Counted from the first letter of the stretch, positions 7,935-16,906 are shown. The stretch: 46,961 nt of DNA from an uncultured Mediterraneibacter sp. (GCA_944376685.1 CALWDN010000004.1:1-46961); one strand, 5' to 3'. Notes: generated from the sequence alone by a model not told the origin. Translations and numbers: made by a program.

Positions 7935-9410
7935 ATGGCAGAAATGATTTGGAACGGAGTCGTGGCGGTCTATGATTTCATCATGGATAATATCGTCATC
8001 ATCAATGTCATCTTCGCGCTGATCATTGTATTTTTCCAGAGGCGGTCTCCGCAGACAGTATGGACGTGGCTGCTTCTGCTGTATTTTATACCAATACTCG
8101 GGTTCATCCTGTATCTTGTGATCGGACAGGATTTCCATAAAAGCAGGATGTTTAAGGCAAAGGAGATCGAGGGCGAACTGAAATACGCAGTGAGGCGCCA
8201 GGAGGAAACGATCTACCACAAACGCCTGCGGCTTGCCAATCCGGAGATGTCCCGGTTTAAGGATCTGATCCTGTACAACCTGGAAGCGGGAGAGGCTGTC
8301 CTGACGGATAATAATGATATACGTATTTATACAGACGGGAAAGAGAAATTCCGCGCGCTGATAGAGGAGATGCGCCAGGCAAGGCGGTATATCCATGTGG
8401 AATATTACATTATCAGATATGATGAGCTCTGGAAGGAGATCGAGAAAGTCCTGATCGAGAAGGCCCGCGAGGGCGTGGAAGTCCGTGTGCTGTTTGACAG
8501 CATGGGGTGCAGGACAATGAAGAACAGCGACTGGGAGCGCCTGGAGAATGCGGGCATCCAGGTGGCGGAATTCTTCCCTGCGCTGCTCGGGAAGCTGCAG
8601 CTGCGCGTGAACTACCGGAATCACCGGAAGATCGTGGTGATCGACGGACGGATCGGTTTTGTCGGCGGATTCAATGTGGGCCGGGAATATCTGGGCCGGG
8701 AGAAAAAGTTCGGCTACTGGAGGGATACCCATCTGTGCATCGAGGGGGCGGCTGTGACCTCGCTTGCGGTCAGGTTTGTCCTGGACTGGAATTACGCGGC
8801 AAAAGAGAACCTGTTCCTGGAAGATTCGCTCTTTGAGATCCCGAAGTACATAAGACACGGCCGGAATCCGGTGCAGATCATTTCCAGCGGCCCGGATTCA
8901 CAGATCAAGACGATCCACGACAATTATCTGCGGCTCATCCACAGTGCGAAAGACCACGTGTATATCCAGACCCCGTATTTCATCCCGGATGATTCCATCC
9001 TGGATGCGCTGAAGATCGCCAGCCGTTCGGGGATCGATGTGCGGATCATGGTGCCCTGCAAGCCGGATCATCCGTTTGTCTACTGGGCGACCTACTCTTA
9101 TATCGGGGATATGGTTTCGGCGGGAGCCAAATGCTATGTGTACAATAACGGCTTTCTGCACGCCAAGACGCTGAGCGTTGACGGACTGGTTGCGTGTGTG
9201 GGGACGGCCAATATGGATATCCGCAGCTTCGGGCTGAATTTTGAGGTTAACGCAGTGATCTACAGTGAACGTACCGTACAGAAACTGGAACGGGCGTTTG
9301 AAAATGATATGAACCAGTGCACGCATGTGACCAGAAAGGTATATGACGAGCGTGGCCTGGTCATCAAAGGGAAAGAACAGTTCTCAAGGCTTCTGTCGCC
9401 GCTTCTTTAG
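7935..9410 (+). CDS. cls: Cardiolipin synthase (phospholipase D superfamily)
   Basis: Joins two phosphatidylglycerols into cardiolipin at the membrane. 491 residues, the usual size, with two N-terminal membrane helices (roughly 15-35 and 45-65, including WTWLLLLYFIPILGFILYLVIG). Two HKD motifs are intact: His230-Lys232-Asp237 (HRKIVVIDG) and His409-Lys411-Asp416 (HAKTLSVDG). The ATG at 7935 follows AAAAGGAG. A lipoprotein gene starts 50 bp downstream on the same strand. Confidence 0.95.
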   Translation: MAEMIWNGVVAVYDFIMDNIVIINVIFALIIVFFQRRSPQTVWTWLLLLYFIPILGFILYLVIGQDFHKSRMFKAKEIEGELKYAVRRQEETIYHKRLRLANPEMSRFKDLILYNLEAGEAVLTDNNDIRIYTDGKEKFRALIEEMRQARRYIHVEYYIIRYDELWKEIEKVLIEKAREGVEVRVLFDSMGCRTMKNSDWERLENAGIQVAEFFPALLGKLQLRVNYRNHRKIVVIDGRIGFVGGFNVGREYLGREKKFGYWRDTHLCIEGAAVTSLAVRFVLDWNYAAKENLFLEDSLFEIPKYIRHGRNPVQIISSGPDSQIKTIHDNYLRLIHSAKDHVYIQTPYFIPDDSILDALKIASRSGIDVRIMVPCKPDHPFVYWATYSYIGDMVSAGAKCYVYNNGFLHAKTLSVDGLVACVGTANMDIRSFGLNFEVNAVIYSERTVQKLERAFENDMNQCTHVTRKVYDERGLVIKGKEQFSRLLSPLL

Positions 9411-9460
9411 GCGGGCGGATGCCGGATCGGTCAATAAATTACAGTAAAAGGAGCAGAAAA

Positions 9461-10540
9461 ATGAAAAACAGATCAGGATGTGCAGTAATTGCAGTAGTTG
9501 CGGCCGGATTGCTTGCCGGGTGCAGCGGTGAACTCTCAAATGAGTATGTGACAGTGACCCAGTATAAGGATCTCGAAGTGCCGCAGGCGACTTCAGCAGT
9601 GGAAGAAGTCACAGACGAACAGGTGGATCAGATGATCGAAGGCACGCTTTCAGCGTACGCTGTGCGTGAAGATGTAACAGACCGTGCAGCCCGGGAAGGC
9701 GATATCGTAAATATCGATTATACCGGGTATCTGGACGGCGAGGCATTTGACGGCGGTTCGGACCAGGGGGCTGAGCTTGAACTGGGGAGCGGATCGTTTA
9801 TCGGAGCGACTGAGGACTATGCGGGATTTGAGGAGCAGATCGAAGGGCATAATCCGGGCGAGGAATTTGACATCCAGGTGCAGTTCCCGGATCCCTACAC
9901 CGGAAATCCGGATATGTCGGGCGCTGTCGCAGACTTTCATATCGTACTGAACTCCATAGCGTCAGAAACCGTTCCGGAGCTGACGGATGAATGGGTCAAA
10001 GAGAACAGCGAGGGATCAGAGACCGTAGAGGAGTACCGTGAGGAAGTCCGCACGGATCTTGAGGAGGAACAGCAGGCTGCCGTGGATTCGGAACTTGCCT
10101 CTTCGGTGCAGAATGCACTGATCGAAAAGATCGAAGTCAAGGCCTATCCGGAAGACGCGGTCAATGAGCAGATCGCCCAGCTGACGGACATGTATACGAC
10201 GATGGCTGAGATGTACGGCATGGAGCTTGGAGAATTCCTGGAATCCTATATGCAGATGACGGAGGAAGATTTTAATGCGCAGGTGAAGGAGGCGGCACAG
10301 CAGACGGCGGTGTTTGATGAGGCTGTCAAACTGATCGCTGCGAAACAGCATCTTGAACCGTCTGATGAGGAGTACAATGAAAAGGCCCTGGAATATGCAC
10401 AGTCGGCCGGCATGGAAGATGTGGAGGCATATGAGGAGCAGGTGGGAGAAGAACTGCTCAGGACTGTGATCCTCAGGGAGGCAGTAATGGATTATCTCGT
10501 AGATGAATGCATCCAGGTGGAGCAGACAGCAGATCAATAG
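9461..10540 (+). CDS. Trigger-factor-like FKBP-type peptidyl-prolyl isomerase lipoprotein
   Basis: 359 residues from the ATG at 9461 (AAAAGGAG upstream). The signal peptide ends in the lipobox LLAGC, so the mature protein should be lipid-anchored outside the cell. Residues about 75-150 (VNIDYTGYLDGEAFDGG) match the FKBP-like domain of trigger factor. The rest is a long, acidic, helical region like the trigger factor C-terminal chaperone domain. The ribosome-binding N-domain is absent, as expected for an exported form. It probably helps fold secreted proteins. The aldose epimerase-like gene starts 14 bp after its stop. Confidence 0.88.
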   Translation: MKNRSGCAVIAVVAAGLLAGCSGELSNEYVTVTQYKDLEVPQATSAVEEVTDEQVDQMIEGTLSAYAVREDVTDRAAREGDIVNIDYTGYLDGEAFDGGSDQGAELELGSGSFIGATEDYAGFEEQIEGHNPGEEFDIQVQFPDPYTGNPDMSGAVADFHIVLNSIASETVPELTDEWVKENSEGSETVEEYREEVRTDLEEEQQAAVDSELASSVQNALIEKIEVKAYPEDAVNEQIAQLTDMYTTMAEMYGMELGEFLESYMQMTEEDFNAQVKEAAQQTAVFDEAVKLIAAKQHLEPSDEEYNEKALEYAQSAGMEDVEAYEEQVGEELLRTVILREAVMDYLVDECIQVEQTADQ

Positions 10541-10554
10541 AAGGAGGAGCCGTT

Positions 10555-11424
10555 ATGAAGATGGAAAATGACAGACTCATCGTTGAAGCCACGGAGATGG
10601 GGGCGGAGCTTACCCGGATCTATGACAAAGAGAAGCAGGCAGAGATCCTCTGGGAGGCAGACCCGGTATACTGGAAGAGGCATTCGCCGGTGCTTTTCCC
10701 GAATGTAGGGAAAACATACCGCAATGTAATGCTCATAAACGGGACGCATTATCCGACGTCCCAGCACGGATTCGCAAGGGACAGCAGATTCAAATGCATC
10801 TGTGAAAAGGATGATAAACTGTCATTTCTTCTGACTTCAGGCGAAGAATCCAAAGAGGTATATCCGTTTGATTTTGAACTGATCATCACGTATACGCTGG
10901 ATGGCGGATCGGTCCGGGTCGGCTGGGAAGTGCATAATCCGGGAGAGGATGCGATGTATTTTACCATCGGCGGACACCCGGCGTTCCGTTTTTCGGGAAT
11001 GGATGAGAAGAAGACGGATTATATCCTGAAATTCCCGGGGAAAGAGTCGCTGGACTATATCCTGATCGACCCCGCAGAAGCGGCTGCGGATCCGGACAGG
11101 GTGCACAGGCTGGAACTGGACGGCGGATGCTGCCCGGTGACGGAAGAGATGTTTGAAAATGACGCCCTGATCTTTGATCATGGCCAGATCGGTGAAGTGT
11201 GGCTCTGCCACAGGGACGGAACCCCGTATGTGGGGATGAAGTGCGAAGGCTTCCCGAACTTCGGCATATGGTCGGTCAAGGATGCTCCTTTTGTATGCCT
11301 GGAGCCGTGGATGGGACGGTGCGACAATGTCGGATTCGACCGTGAGATCGCGGAAAAGCCGCATATCAACAGCGTGAAGCCGGGGGAGAGTTTTAAGAAA
11401 GATTATACGATCGTGGTCGGATAG
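10555..11424 (+). CDS. Aldose 1-epimerase family protein (LacX-like)
   Basis: 289 residues from the ATG at 10555, behind GAAGGAGGAG. Family signatures: an early strand pair (GAELTRIYDKEKQAEILWE), a His in TSQHGFARDS, the central GGHPAFRF, and the C-terminal CLEPWMGRCDN. These fit the galactose-mutarotase fold, which interconverts sugar anomers; the substrate cannot be read from sequence. It is in line with the lipoprotein gene, and a bidirectional terminator follows. Confidence 0.88.
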   Translation: MKMENDRLIVEATEMGAELTRIYDKEKQAEILWEADPVYWKRHSPVLFPNVGKTYRNVMLINGTHYPTSQHGFARDSRFKCICEKDDKLSFLLTSGEESKEVYPFDFELIITYTLDGGSVRVGWEVHNPGEDAMYFTIGGHPAFRFSGMDEKKTDYILKFPGKESLDYILIDPAEAAADPDRVHRLELDGGCCPVTEEMFENDALIFDHGQIGEVWLCHRDGTPYVGMKCEGFPNFGIWSVKDAPFVCLEPWMGRCDNVGFDREIAEKPHINSVKPGESFKKDYTIVVG

Positions 11425-11455
11425 AGGATAATAAGATAAGCAAAAATGATAAGCA

Positions 11456-11492
11456 AAAACGGCAGGTGTGGGAACGACGCACCTGCCGTTTT
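11456..11492. terminator. Bidirectional terminator
   Basis: AAAACGGCAGGTG (11456-11468) pairs with CACCTGCCGTTTT (11480-11492). The A-run and T-run let it work on both strands, between the epimerase-like gene and the convergent tetR-type gene. Confidence 0.9.
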
Positions 11493-11508
11493 GATATATC
11501 TGACCCTG

Positions 11509-12120
11509 TTATGCCATCAGGAAATTCAGGGATCCGGGCGGATTGTCCGTCCCTTTCTCGAGCAGTGCGATCAGAGCCGCGATGGTGTTCTCGATCTCTT
11601 CCCGGGAAGAGGGGACGATGGTGTTGTCCATCTTTACCGAAAGTACGATCAGTGCGATCTCCGCCAGCTCTTCCGGCCGGTCAAACCGGATCTCGCACGC
11701 GTCGATCCCCTGCCTTATGATCTCCGCCAGCACCGGTCTGAATTCACTGATGAGATGGTTCATGTATTTCTGGTGGAGCAGTGCTTTCTCCGGGGCGCCC
11801 ACGCTGCTTTCCTGGCCCGACTTCATATAGTCGGCGGAGGAATTGCGGCATGCCTGGAAGATCATGGCCATGCGGGTGAAAGGCGGGATATCCGGCTGGG
11901 AGGCAAGGTTCTTGGCTGTCATAAGCGGCTGCTCATAGTTCCGCTCGACCAGCGCCTCAAGGATGGCGTCTTTGGAAGGGAAATAGTAATAGATGCTTCC
12001 TTTTGCGATCCCGGCTTCCTCTGCGATGTCACTGACAGAGATCGTCGGGAGCCCGCGGCTCTCCAGGAGCTTCTGCAGGGAATCAAGGATCAGGTTGTAT
12101 TTGTCATTCCGTTCAGCCAT
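11509..12120 (-). CDS. TetR-family transcriptional regulator
   Basis: 203 residues from the ATG at 12120, with AGAAAGGTGA upstream; the in-frame start at 12153 is less well placed. The N-terminal HTH reads ISVSDIAEEAGIAKGSIYYYFPSKDAILEAL, the classic TetR helix-turn-helix, and is followed by a helical ligand domain. It is divergent from the SCP2/hydrolase/condensation/ACP/ligase operon. Two palindromes in the intergenic region fit TetR operators, so it probably represses that operon and perhaps itself in response to a lipid or amine ligand (inference). Confidence 0.92.
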   Translation of the reverse strand: MAERNDKYNLILDSLQKLLESRGLPTISVSDIAEEAGIAKGSIYYYFPSKDAILEALVERNYEQPLMTAKNLASQPDIPPFTRMAMIFQACRNSSADYMKSGQESSVGAPEKALLHQKYMNHLISEFRPVLAEIIRQGIDACEIRFDRPEELAEIALIVLSVKMDNTIVPSSREEIENTIAALIALLEKGTDNPPGSLNFLMA

Positions 12121-12265
12121 GTCGGTCACCTTTCTTAATAAAAGAAGATTCATTCTGAAAATATCAATTCAGCACTCATTGTAGCACATTCCCGATAAAA
12201 GAGCCAGCAAGAAAAACGCACAAAAAAGATTATAAAAATGAATATGTTTTTGACAGAACTGCGTG

Positions 12266-12294
12266 TTGACCATTGGTCAGAAAGGTGATAATCT
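12266..12294 (+). promoter_or_regulatory. Promoter of the condensation/ligase operon
   Basis: TTGACC (12266-12271), 17-bp spacer, TAATCT (12289-12294). The first TetR-type palindrome covers the -35 box. On the opposite strand, TGC-TACAAT at 12178-12186 is a possible extended -10 for the regulator gene. Nothing else is seen in 12121-12356. Confidence 0.6.
12267..12279. promoter_or_regulatory. TetR-type operator 1
   Basis: TGACCATTGGTCA: half-sites TGACCA and TGGTCA around one central base. It overlaps the -35 box, the position expected for repression by blocking RNA polymerase. Confidence 0.7.
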
Positions 12295-12309
12295 AACAGA
12301 TGAAAAGGA

Positions 12310-12322
12310 TGACCGGCGGTCA
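12310..12322. promoter_or_regulatory. TetR-type operator 2
   Basis: TGACCGGCGGTCA has the same architecture as operator 1: TGACC-R, one central base, Y-GGTCA. The centres are 43 bp apart, about four helical turns. It lies just downstream of the -10 box. Confidence 0.7.
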
Positions 12323-12356
12323 AAAATAGGCAAATGCGGTCGAAAAGGAGGAAATT

Positions 12357-12689
12357 ATGACCTACGCAGATATGTTTTCAAGAGTAAAAGGAATGCTGAT
12401 GGATGCAGATGTAAGCGATATCCATGAACATCTGGCGTATCAGTTCAATATCACCGGGGAGGCGGAAGGGATCTTCTACGCCGAAGTGAAGGACGGAAAG
12501 CTCTTCGTCGAGCCCTACGAGTACTTCGACCGGGACGCGATGTTTACCTGCAGCGCGGAGACGCTGTTCAAGATCGCGGACGGGAAGACAGATCCGATCC
12601 TGGCAGTGACGCTCGGGAAACTGAAAGTAGAAGGAAATATTGATAAAGCGCTGAAACTGAAGGACCTCATTAACAGCAGGAGAAAGTGA
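12357..12689 (+). CDS. SCP2 sterol-transfer-like domain protein
   Basis: 110 residues, a single SCP2-like domain (EGIFYAEVKDGKLFVEPYEY ... TLFKIADGKTDPILAVTLGKLKVEGNIDKALKL). The ADGKTDP and KLKVEG pieces are typical of the hydrophobic-tunnel SCP2 fold, which binds lipids. It is the first gene of the operon, behind AAAAGGAGG. It may carry or buffer the fatty acyl substrate or the product of the downstream enzymes (inference). Confidence 0.8.
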   Translation: MTYADMFSRVKGMLMDADVSDIHEHLAYQFNITGEAEGIFYAEVKDGKLFVEPYEYFDRDAMFTCSAETLFKIADGKTDPILAVTLGKLKVEGNIDKALKLKDLINSRRK

Positions 12690-12713
12690 TCACATCAAAA
12701 GGAGATGCAGGCA

Positions 12714-13658
12714 ATGAGCAGGATACTGAAAATCGCGGCGGCTCTTCTCGGGTCGGCGGCAGCGGCGGAAGTCGCGGGGAGCGCCTACCTGTACAGAAGG
12801 ACCATGATCCGCTATAACGCGAAGACGGAACGGACTATGAAGATGTCCGGCGTGGACTGGGAGAAATACATTCCCATGATGAAGGAACGCAGGGAGTGGA
12901 TGATGGAGCAGCCCCACGAGGATGTGTGGATCACCTCCCACGACGGGCTGAAGCTTCACGGTACATATTTTAAAGGTGATGAGGGGAATAAAGCCGTAAT
13001 CTGCTTCCACGGATATACGAGCGAAGGCCTCAATGATTACGGGAGTCTTTCCAATTACTATCTGAAGCACGGGTTCCGGATGCTGCTCGTCGACCTGCGG
13101 GCCCACGGCCGGAGCGAGGGCGAGCATATCGGCTTTGGAAATATGGACCGGCTGGACGGGAAGCGCTGGGTCGAGTGGATGATCGAAAAGATCGGCGGCG
13201 ACGCGCAGATCGTCCTTCACGGCAATTCCATGGGAAGCGCCACGGTCTGCATGATGAGCGGGCTGGATCTGCCGCCCCAGGTAAAAGGGATCATTTCCGA
13301 CTGTGCATTTACGTCCATGAAAGATGTGTTCACCCATGTGCTCCACAGTATGTACCATATTCCGGCATTCCCGATGCTGCAGCTTGCAGACTGGGCGAAT
13401 AAGAGACAGGTCGGCTACGGTCTTGACGACTGTGATTCGTCCAGAGAAGTAAAGCGTGCTAAAGTGCCGTTCCTGTTCATCCATGGGAAGGAAGATGTAT
13501 TTGTCCCCTGCTGGATGACAGAAAAAATATATGAAAACTGCGCTGCACCTAAGACGAAGTTTATCGTTGAAGGCGCGGGACACGGCGAAAGTTACTATAA
13601 GGACACCGAAGGCTATGAGAAAGCCATGGATTCATTTTTAGGAGGAGTTATAAAATGA
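12714..13658 (+). CDS. Alpha/beta hydrolase with N-terminal membrane anchor
   Basis: 314 residues from the ATG at 12714, which is properly spaced from AAAGGAG; the ATG at 12705 touches that site. Residues 1-25 are hydrophobic and Ala-rich, a signal anchor. The catalytic domain shows VICFHGYTSEG (oxyanion region), the nucleophile elbow GNSMGS (Ser172), HGKEDVFVP (acid) and GAGHGE (His), like the BEM46/YqkD-type serine hydrolases. It could act as a thioesterase, lipase or amidase for the cluster; the substrate is unknown. The next gene overlaps its stop codon (ATGA). Confidence 0.85.
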   Translation: MSRILKIAAALLGSAAAAEVAGSAYLYRRTMIRYNAKTERTMKMSGVDWEKYIPMMKERREWMMEQPHEDVWITSHDGLKLHGTYFKGDEGNKAVICFHGYTSEGLNDYGSLSNYYLKHGFRMLLVDLRAHGRSEGEHIGFGNMDRLDGKRWVEWMIEKIGGDAQIVLHGNSMGSATVCMMSGLDLPPQVKGIISDCAFTSMKDVFTHVLHSMYHIPAFPMLQLADWANKRQVGYGLDDCDSSREVKRAKVPFLFIHGKEDVFVPCWMTEKIYENCAAPKTKFIVEGAGHGESYYKDTEGYEKAMDSFLGGVIK

Positions 13659-15061
13659 TGAGGACAAGAAAAGGACACAAGGTGTATCCGCTGACAGTGG
13701 CACAGAAATTTCATCTTTATTATGCGCCGCACTGTCCGAATATGGCGGTGCTCAATATCGGGACGAGCCTGACCATCGAGGTGGATCTTGACTGGGAACA
13801 GCTGGCGAAGTCCATCAATGAGGCTTATGCGAGGAGCGAAGGTATGCGTGTCCGCCTGGCAAAGGACAAAGAGGGCAACTGGTATCAGTATGTGGTGGAT
13901 CCGGAAGAGCGTGAGATTGAGTTTGTTGATTTTTCAAACGGCACGCAGGAAGAGGCGGATGCCGAGATGCAGAGATGGACGGCGAAGCCGTTTAAGATGT
14001 TCGACTCTCCGCTGACAAAAGTGGTGATGATCCGGATGCCGGGAGGATTCAACGGCGTGTATTTCCTCGGCAACCACATGATCGTGGACGCGCAGTCCCT
14101 GATCTGCTTCCTGAAAGATATCATTGAACTTTACTGTAATGCGAAATATGAAGGCGTTCCGTACCCAAAAGATATGGCTTCCTACATTGAGCAGCTGGAA
14201 CGGGATTTTGCCTATGAAGCAGGCAGCAGGGCGCAGCAGCGGGATGCACAGTTTTTTGAGGCTGAGATCGATAAAGGGGAGCCGGTTTACAACGATCTGC
14301 ACGGAACGGCGAAACTGGAGTCCATGCGCGAAATGTTTAAGAACCCGGAACTGCGTTCTGCGTTCTGTGTGACGGATGATACGAAGTCAGCGCTCGATAT
14401 TTTCCATCTGGAAGAAGAGCCGACAAAGCGTCTGATGGATTTCTGCGAGAAATATCATGTATCTCTTGCGTGCCTCCTGCTGATGGGTCTCCGGACTTAT
14501 TATCAGAAGATGAACGGATCGGAGGATGTATCTCTTACGACTACGATCGCGCGCCGGGCGACGCTGAAAGAGAAGAAATCCGGCGGAACGCGGATCCATT
14601 CCTTCCCGTTCAGAACCATTTTTCCGGAGGGTATGAAGTTTATCGACGCTGTTTATGCGATCCGCGATAAACAGAACGAATATTTCCGGCATGCGAATTA
14701 TGATCCGACGGCATATTTTGCATACCGCGCGCAGAAATATCCGCAGCCGAATCCGGGTCTGGGATATGAACCTATTTCTCTGACCTATCAGCCGATGACG
14801 CTGAAGGAAAAGGGACTCAACGACCTGGGTGATATCCGCTACAAGACGAAATGGTATCCCAACGGCATCTGTCCGCAGGGCATGTACCTGACGGTGATGC
14901 ACCGGCCGGAAGACAATGGACTGGACTTTAATTTTGAGCATCAGATCAAGGCAGTGTCCAGAGAAGAACTGGAATATCTGTATTATTACCTGTGCAAGAT
15001 CATGTTCAAAGGCGCGGAGAATCCGGACCTGACTATCGGAGAGATCATTAAACTGGTTTAA
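13655..15061 (+). CDS. Stand-alone NRPS condensation-domain protein
   Basis: 468 residues, one condensation/acyltransferase-type domain and nothing else. The active-site motif reads NHMIVDAQS (His141, Asp145) in place of HHxxxDG: the catalytic second His and the Asp are kept, the first His and the Gly are not. It has the two-lobe layout of C domains, starting with the typical YPLTVAQKFHLYY. Such enzymes form an amide or ester between a carrier-bound acyl group and a nucleophile. Next come a carrier protein and an AMP ligase, which would provide the donor. It has a strong GGAGGAG site inside the end of the hydrolase gene, so the two are translationally coupled. Confidence 0.88.
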   Translation: MMRTRKGHKVYPLTVAQKFHLYYAPHCPNMAVLNIGTSLTIEVDLDWEQLAKSINEAYARSEGMRVRLAKDKEGNWYQYVVDPEEREIEFVDFSNGTQEEADAEMQRWTAKPFKMFDSPLTKVVMIRMPGGFNGVYFLGNHMIVDAQSLICFLKDIIELYCNAKYEGVPYPKDMASYIEQLERDFAYEAGSRAQQRDAQFFEAEIDKGEPVYNDLHGTAKLESMREMFKNPELRSAFCVTDDTKSALDIFHLEEEPTKRLMDFCEKYHVSLACLLLMGLRTYYQKMNGSEDVSLTTTIARRATLKEKKSGGTRIHSFPFRTIFPEGMKFIDAVYAIRDKQNEYFRHANYDPTAYFAYRAQKYPQPNPGLGYEPISLTYQPMTLKEKGLNDLGDIRYKTKWYPNGICPQGMYLTVMHRPEDNGLDFNFEHQIKAVSREELEYLYYYLCKIMFKGAENPDLTIGEIIKLV

Positions 15062-15079
15062 TTAAAAGGAGAGAAAAAC

Positions 15080-15313
15080 ATGTTTGAGAAATTAGTAGAT
15101 ATCATCTGCAACTATGTGGAAGTAGAGCCGGAGAATATCCATCCGGAGTCCCGCTTTATGGAAGACCTGGGATTTACTTCCTTTGACTTCATGAGCATGC
15201 TCGGCGAGATTGAGGATGAATTTGATGTTGAGGTAGAGCAGACGGAGGCGGCAAATATCCGTACAGTCGGAGAGGCTGTGGATTATCTCGAAAAACTGGC
15301 TTCCGAGTCATAA
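15080..15313 (+). CDS. Acyl/peptidyl carrier protein
   Basis: 77 residues, acidic and helical. The phosphopantetheine attachment site is Ser34 in DLGFTSFDFMSML; the usual LGxDS is GFTS here. It starts 18 bp after the condensation gene behind AAAGGAG. It should hold the thioester made by the ligase 39 bp downstream and present it to the condensation protein. The pairing with these two enzymes makes a role in fatty acid synthesis proper less likely. Confidence 0.92.
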   Translation: MFEKLVDIICNYVEVEPENIHPESRFMEDLGFTSFDFMSMLGEIEDEFDVEVEQTEAANIRTVGEAVDYLEKLASES

Positions 15314-15352
15314 GAAACCGTTTGTTAGTCTGAGAAAGGAAAGGGATTATCA

Positions 15353-16861
15353 ATGCTTTGCAGTACAGTCCGTCAGATTCTGAGCAATACAGAGAAAAAG
15401 TACGGCCCGGAAGACGCGGTCCGCTATAAGATCAGTAAAAATGAGATCGGGGCGAAAACATATACACAGTTAAAAGAGGACAGCGAAAGCTTTTCCAATG
15501 TCCTGAAAAACCTGGGCGAGCAGGGGAGTCACATTTCCGTGATCGGCGCCACATCTTATCCGTGGCTGGTGACTTACTTCGGAACTGTGGACAGCGGCAG
15601 CGTGATCGTGCCGCTGGATGTGAATCTTCCGGCGGAGGATGTATGCGACCTGATCGACCGGTCTGATTCAACCATCCTGGTGTACGATGAAGTGAGAAAA
15701 GACGTGGCGGCGATCGCGAAAGAACGCTGCCCGAAGCTGAAAACCCTGATCTCCATGCAGCAGGCAGAGCATGACGACCATGCGTCTTCCTGGAGGAAGC
15801 TGCTGGAGGAGAACCGGGGCGGGTTCGACTATGAGCCGGAACCGGACCAGCTGTGCACGATCATGTTTACATCCGGGACCACGGGGAAGAGCAAGGGCGT
15901 TATGCTCACCCACAGAAATGTGGCGGAGAACGCGACCTGCCTGGATATGAAGATCCCGGAGCGGACGGTGATCCTGTCCGTGCTGCCGATCCATCACGCA
16001 TACTGCCTGAGCATGGATATCCTGAAGGGCATTTCCCTCGGGTCCGTGATCTGCATCAATGATTCCCTGATGCGTGTGGCGAAGAACATCAAGCTCTTCA
16101 AACCGGAAATGATCCTGATGGTGCCGCTGATGATCGAGACCATGGCAAAGAAGCTTGAGGAAGCCTCGCTTCTGCCGGCGAAGATCGTCAAGAGCCAGGT
16201 GTTCGGGAAGCAGCTGCACACCATCTGCAGCGGCGGGGCATACCTGGATCCGGCATACATCGACCTGTTTAATAAATACGACATCACCATCCTGCAGGGC
16301 TACGGCATGACCGAGTGCGCGCCGGTCATCAGCACAACGGTCAGCTGGAACATCCGCAAGGATTCCGTGGGCCAGCTCATCCCGAACTGCGAGGCGAAGA
16401 CTGTAGACGGCGAGCTCTGGGTGCGGGGCAGCAGTGTGATGCAGGGATATTATAAGATGCCGGAGGAGACCGCCGAGACGCTGGAAGACGGCTGGCTCAA
16501 GACCGGGGATCTGGGCTATGCGGACGAGGACGGATTCGTCTATCTGACCGGCCGCAAGAAGAACCTGATCATCACCAAGAACGGTGAAAACGTTTCTCCG
16601 GAGGAACTGGAGAATGCGCTCAGTACGAACCGCCTGGTGGGCGAGGTGCTGGTGCGCGAGAAGAACGGCGTCATTGAGGCCGAGATCTATCCGGATCAGG
16701 ACTATGTAAAGAAGAAACGGATCAAAGACGTGCGGGAAAAACTGCAGGAGGTTATCGATGAGTATAACCTGAAGGCGGCGCCGCAGAAAAAGATCTACAG
16801 CCTGATCGTAAGGGATACGGAGTTCGAGAAGACAACGACAAGAAAGATCAAGAGATTCTAA
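15353..16861 (+). CDS. AMP-dependent acyl/amino-acid ligase
   Basis: 502 residues of the adenylate-forming superfamily. Seen in order: P-loop TSGTTGKSKG (173-182), GYGMTE, TGDLG, hinge GRKKNLIITKNGENVSPEELE and the catalytic C-terminal Lys in TTTRKIKR. Overall it resembles long-chain acyl-CoA synthetases more than amino-acid A domains, so the substrate is probably a fatty or aromatic acid loaded onto the carrier protein (inference). It is the last gene of the operon; a stem-loop follows 6 bp after its stop. Confidence 0.9.
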   Translation: MLCSTVRQILSNTEKKYGPEDAVRYKISKNEIGAKTYTQLKEDSESFSNVLKNLGEQGSHISVIGATSYPWLVTYFGTVDSGSVIVPLDVNLPAEDVCDLIDRSDSTILVYDEVRKDVAAIAKERCPKLKTLISMQQAEHDDHASSWRKLLEENRGGFDYEPEPDQLCTIMFTSGTTGKSKGVMLTHRNVAENATCLDMKIPERTVILSVLPIHHAYCLSMDILKGISLGSVICINDSLMRVAKNIKLFKPEMILMVPLMIETMAKKLEEASLLPAKIVKSQVFGKQLHTICSGGAYLDPAYIDLFNKYDITILQGYGMTECAPVISTTVSWNIRKDSVGQLIPNCEAKTVDGELWVRGSSVMQGYYKMPEETAETLEDGWLKTGDLGYADEDGFVYLTGRKKNLIITKNGENVSPEELENALSTNRLVGEVLVREKNGVIEAEIYPDQDYVKKKRIKDVREKLQEVIDEYNLKAAPQKKIYSLIVRDTEFEKTTTRKIKRF

Positions 16862-16866
16862 AGAAA

Positions 16867-16906
16867 ATGCCCCTGCCGGGAAGCAAAACGCTGCCGGCAG
16901 GGGCAT
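16867..16906 (+). terminator. Terminator stem-loop of the biosynthetic operon
   Basis: ATGCCCCTGCCGG (16867-16879) pairs with the matching arm ending at 16906. The 13-bp GC-rich stem lacks a strong T-run on the + strand. Confidence 0.65.

Noticed and set aside
9548..9557. GTGACAGTGA similar to the arm of the 177-bp palindrome
   Set aside because: Short chance match inside the lipoprotein coding sequence, with no second arm.
11446..12138. 230-codon + strand ORF opposite the TetR gene
   Set aside because: It begins inside the terminator hairpin and runs against a convincing TetR gene with an HTH and a ribosome binding site.
15668..16906. 412-codon antisense ORF opposite the AMP ligase
   Set aside because: The ligase on the + strand has every family motif; the antisense product has none.
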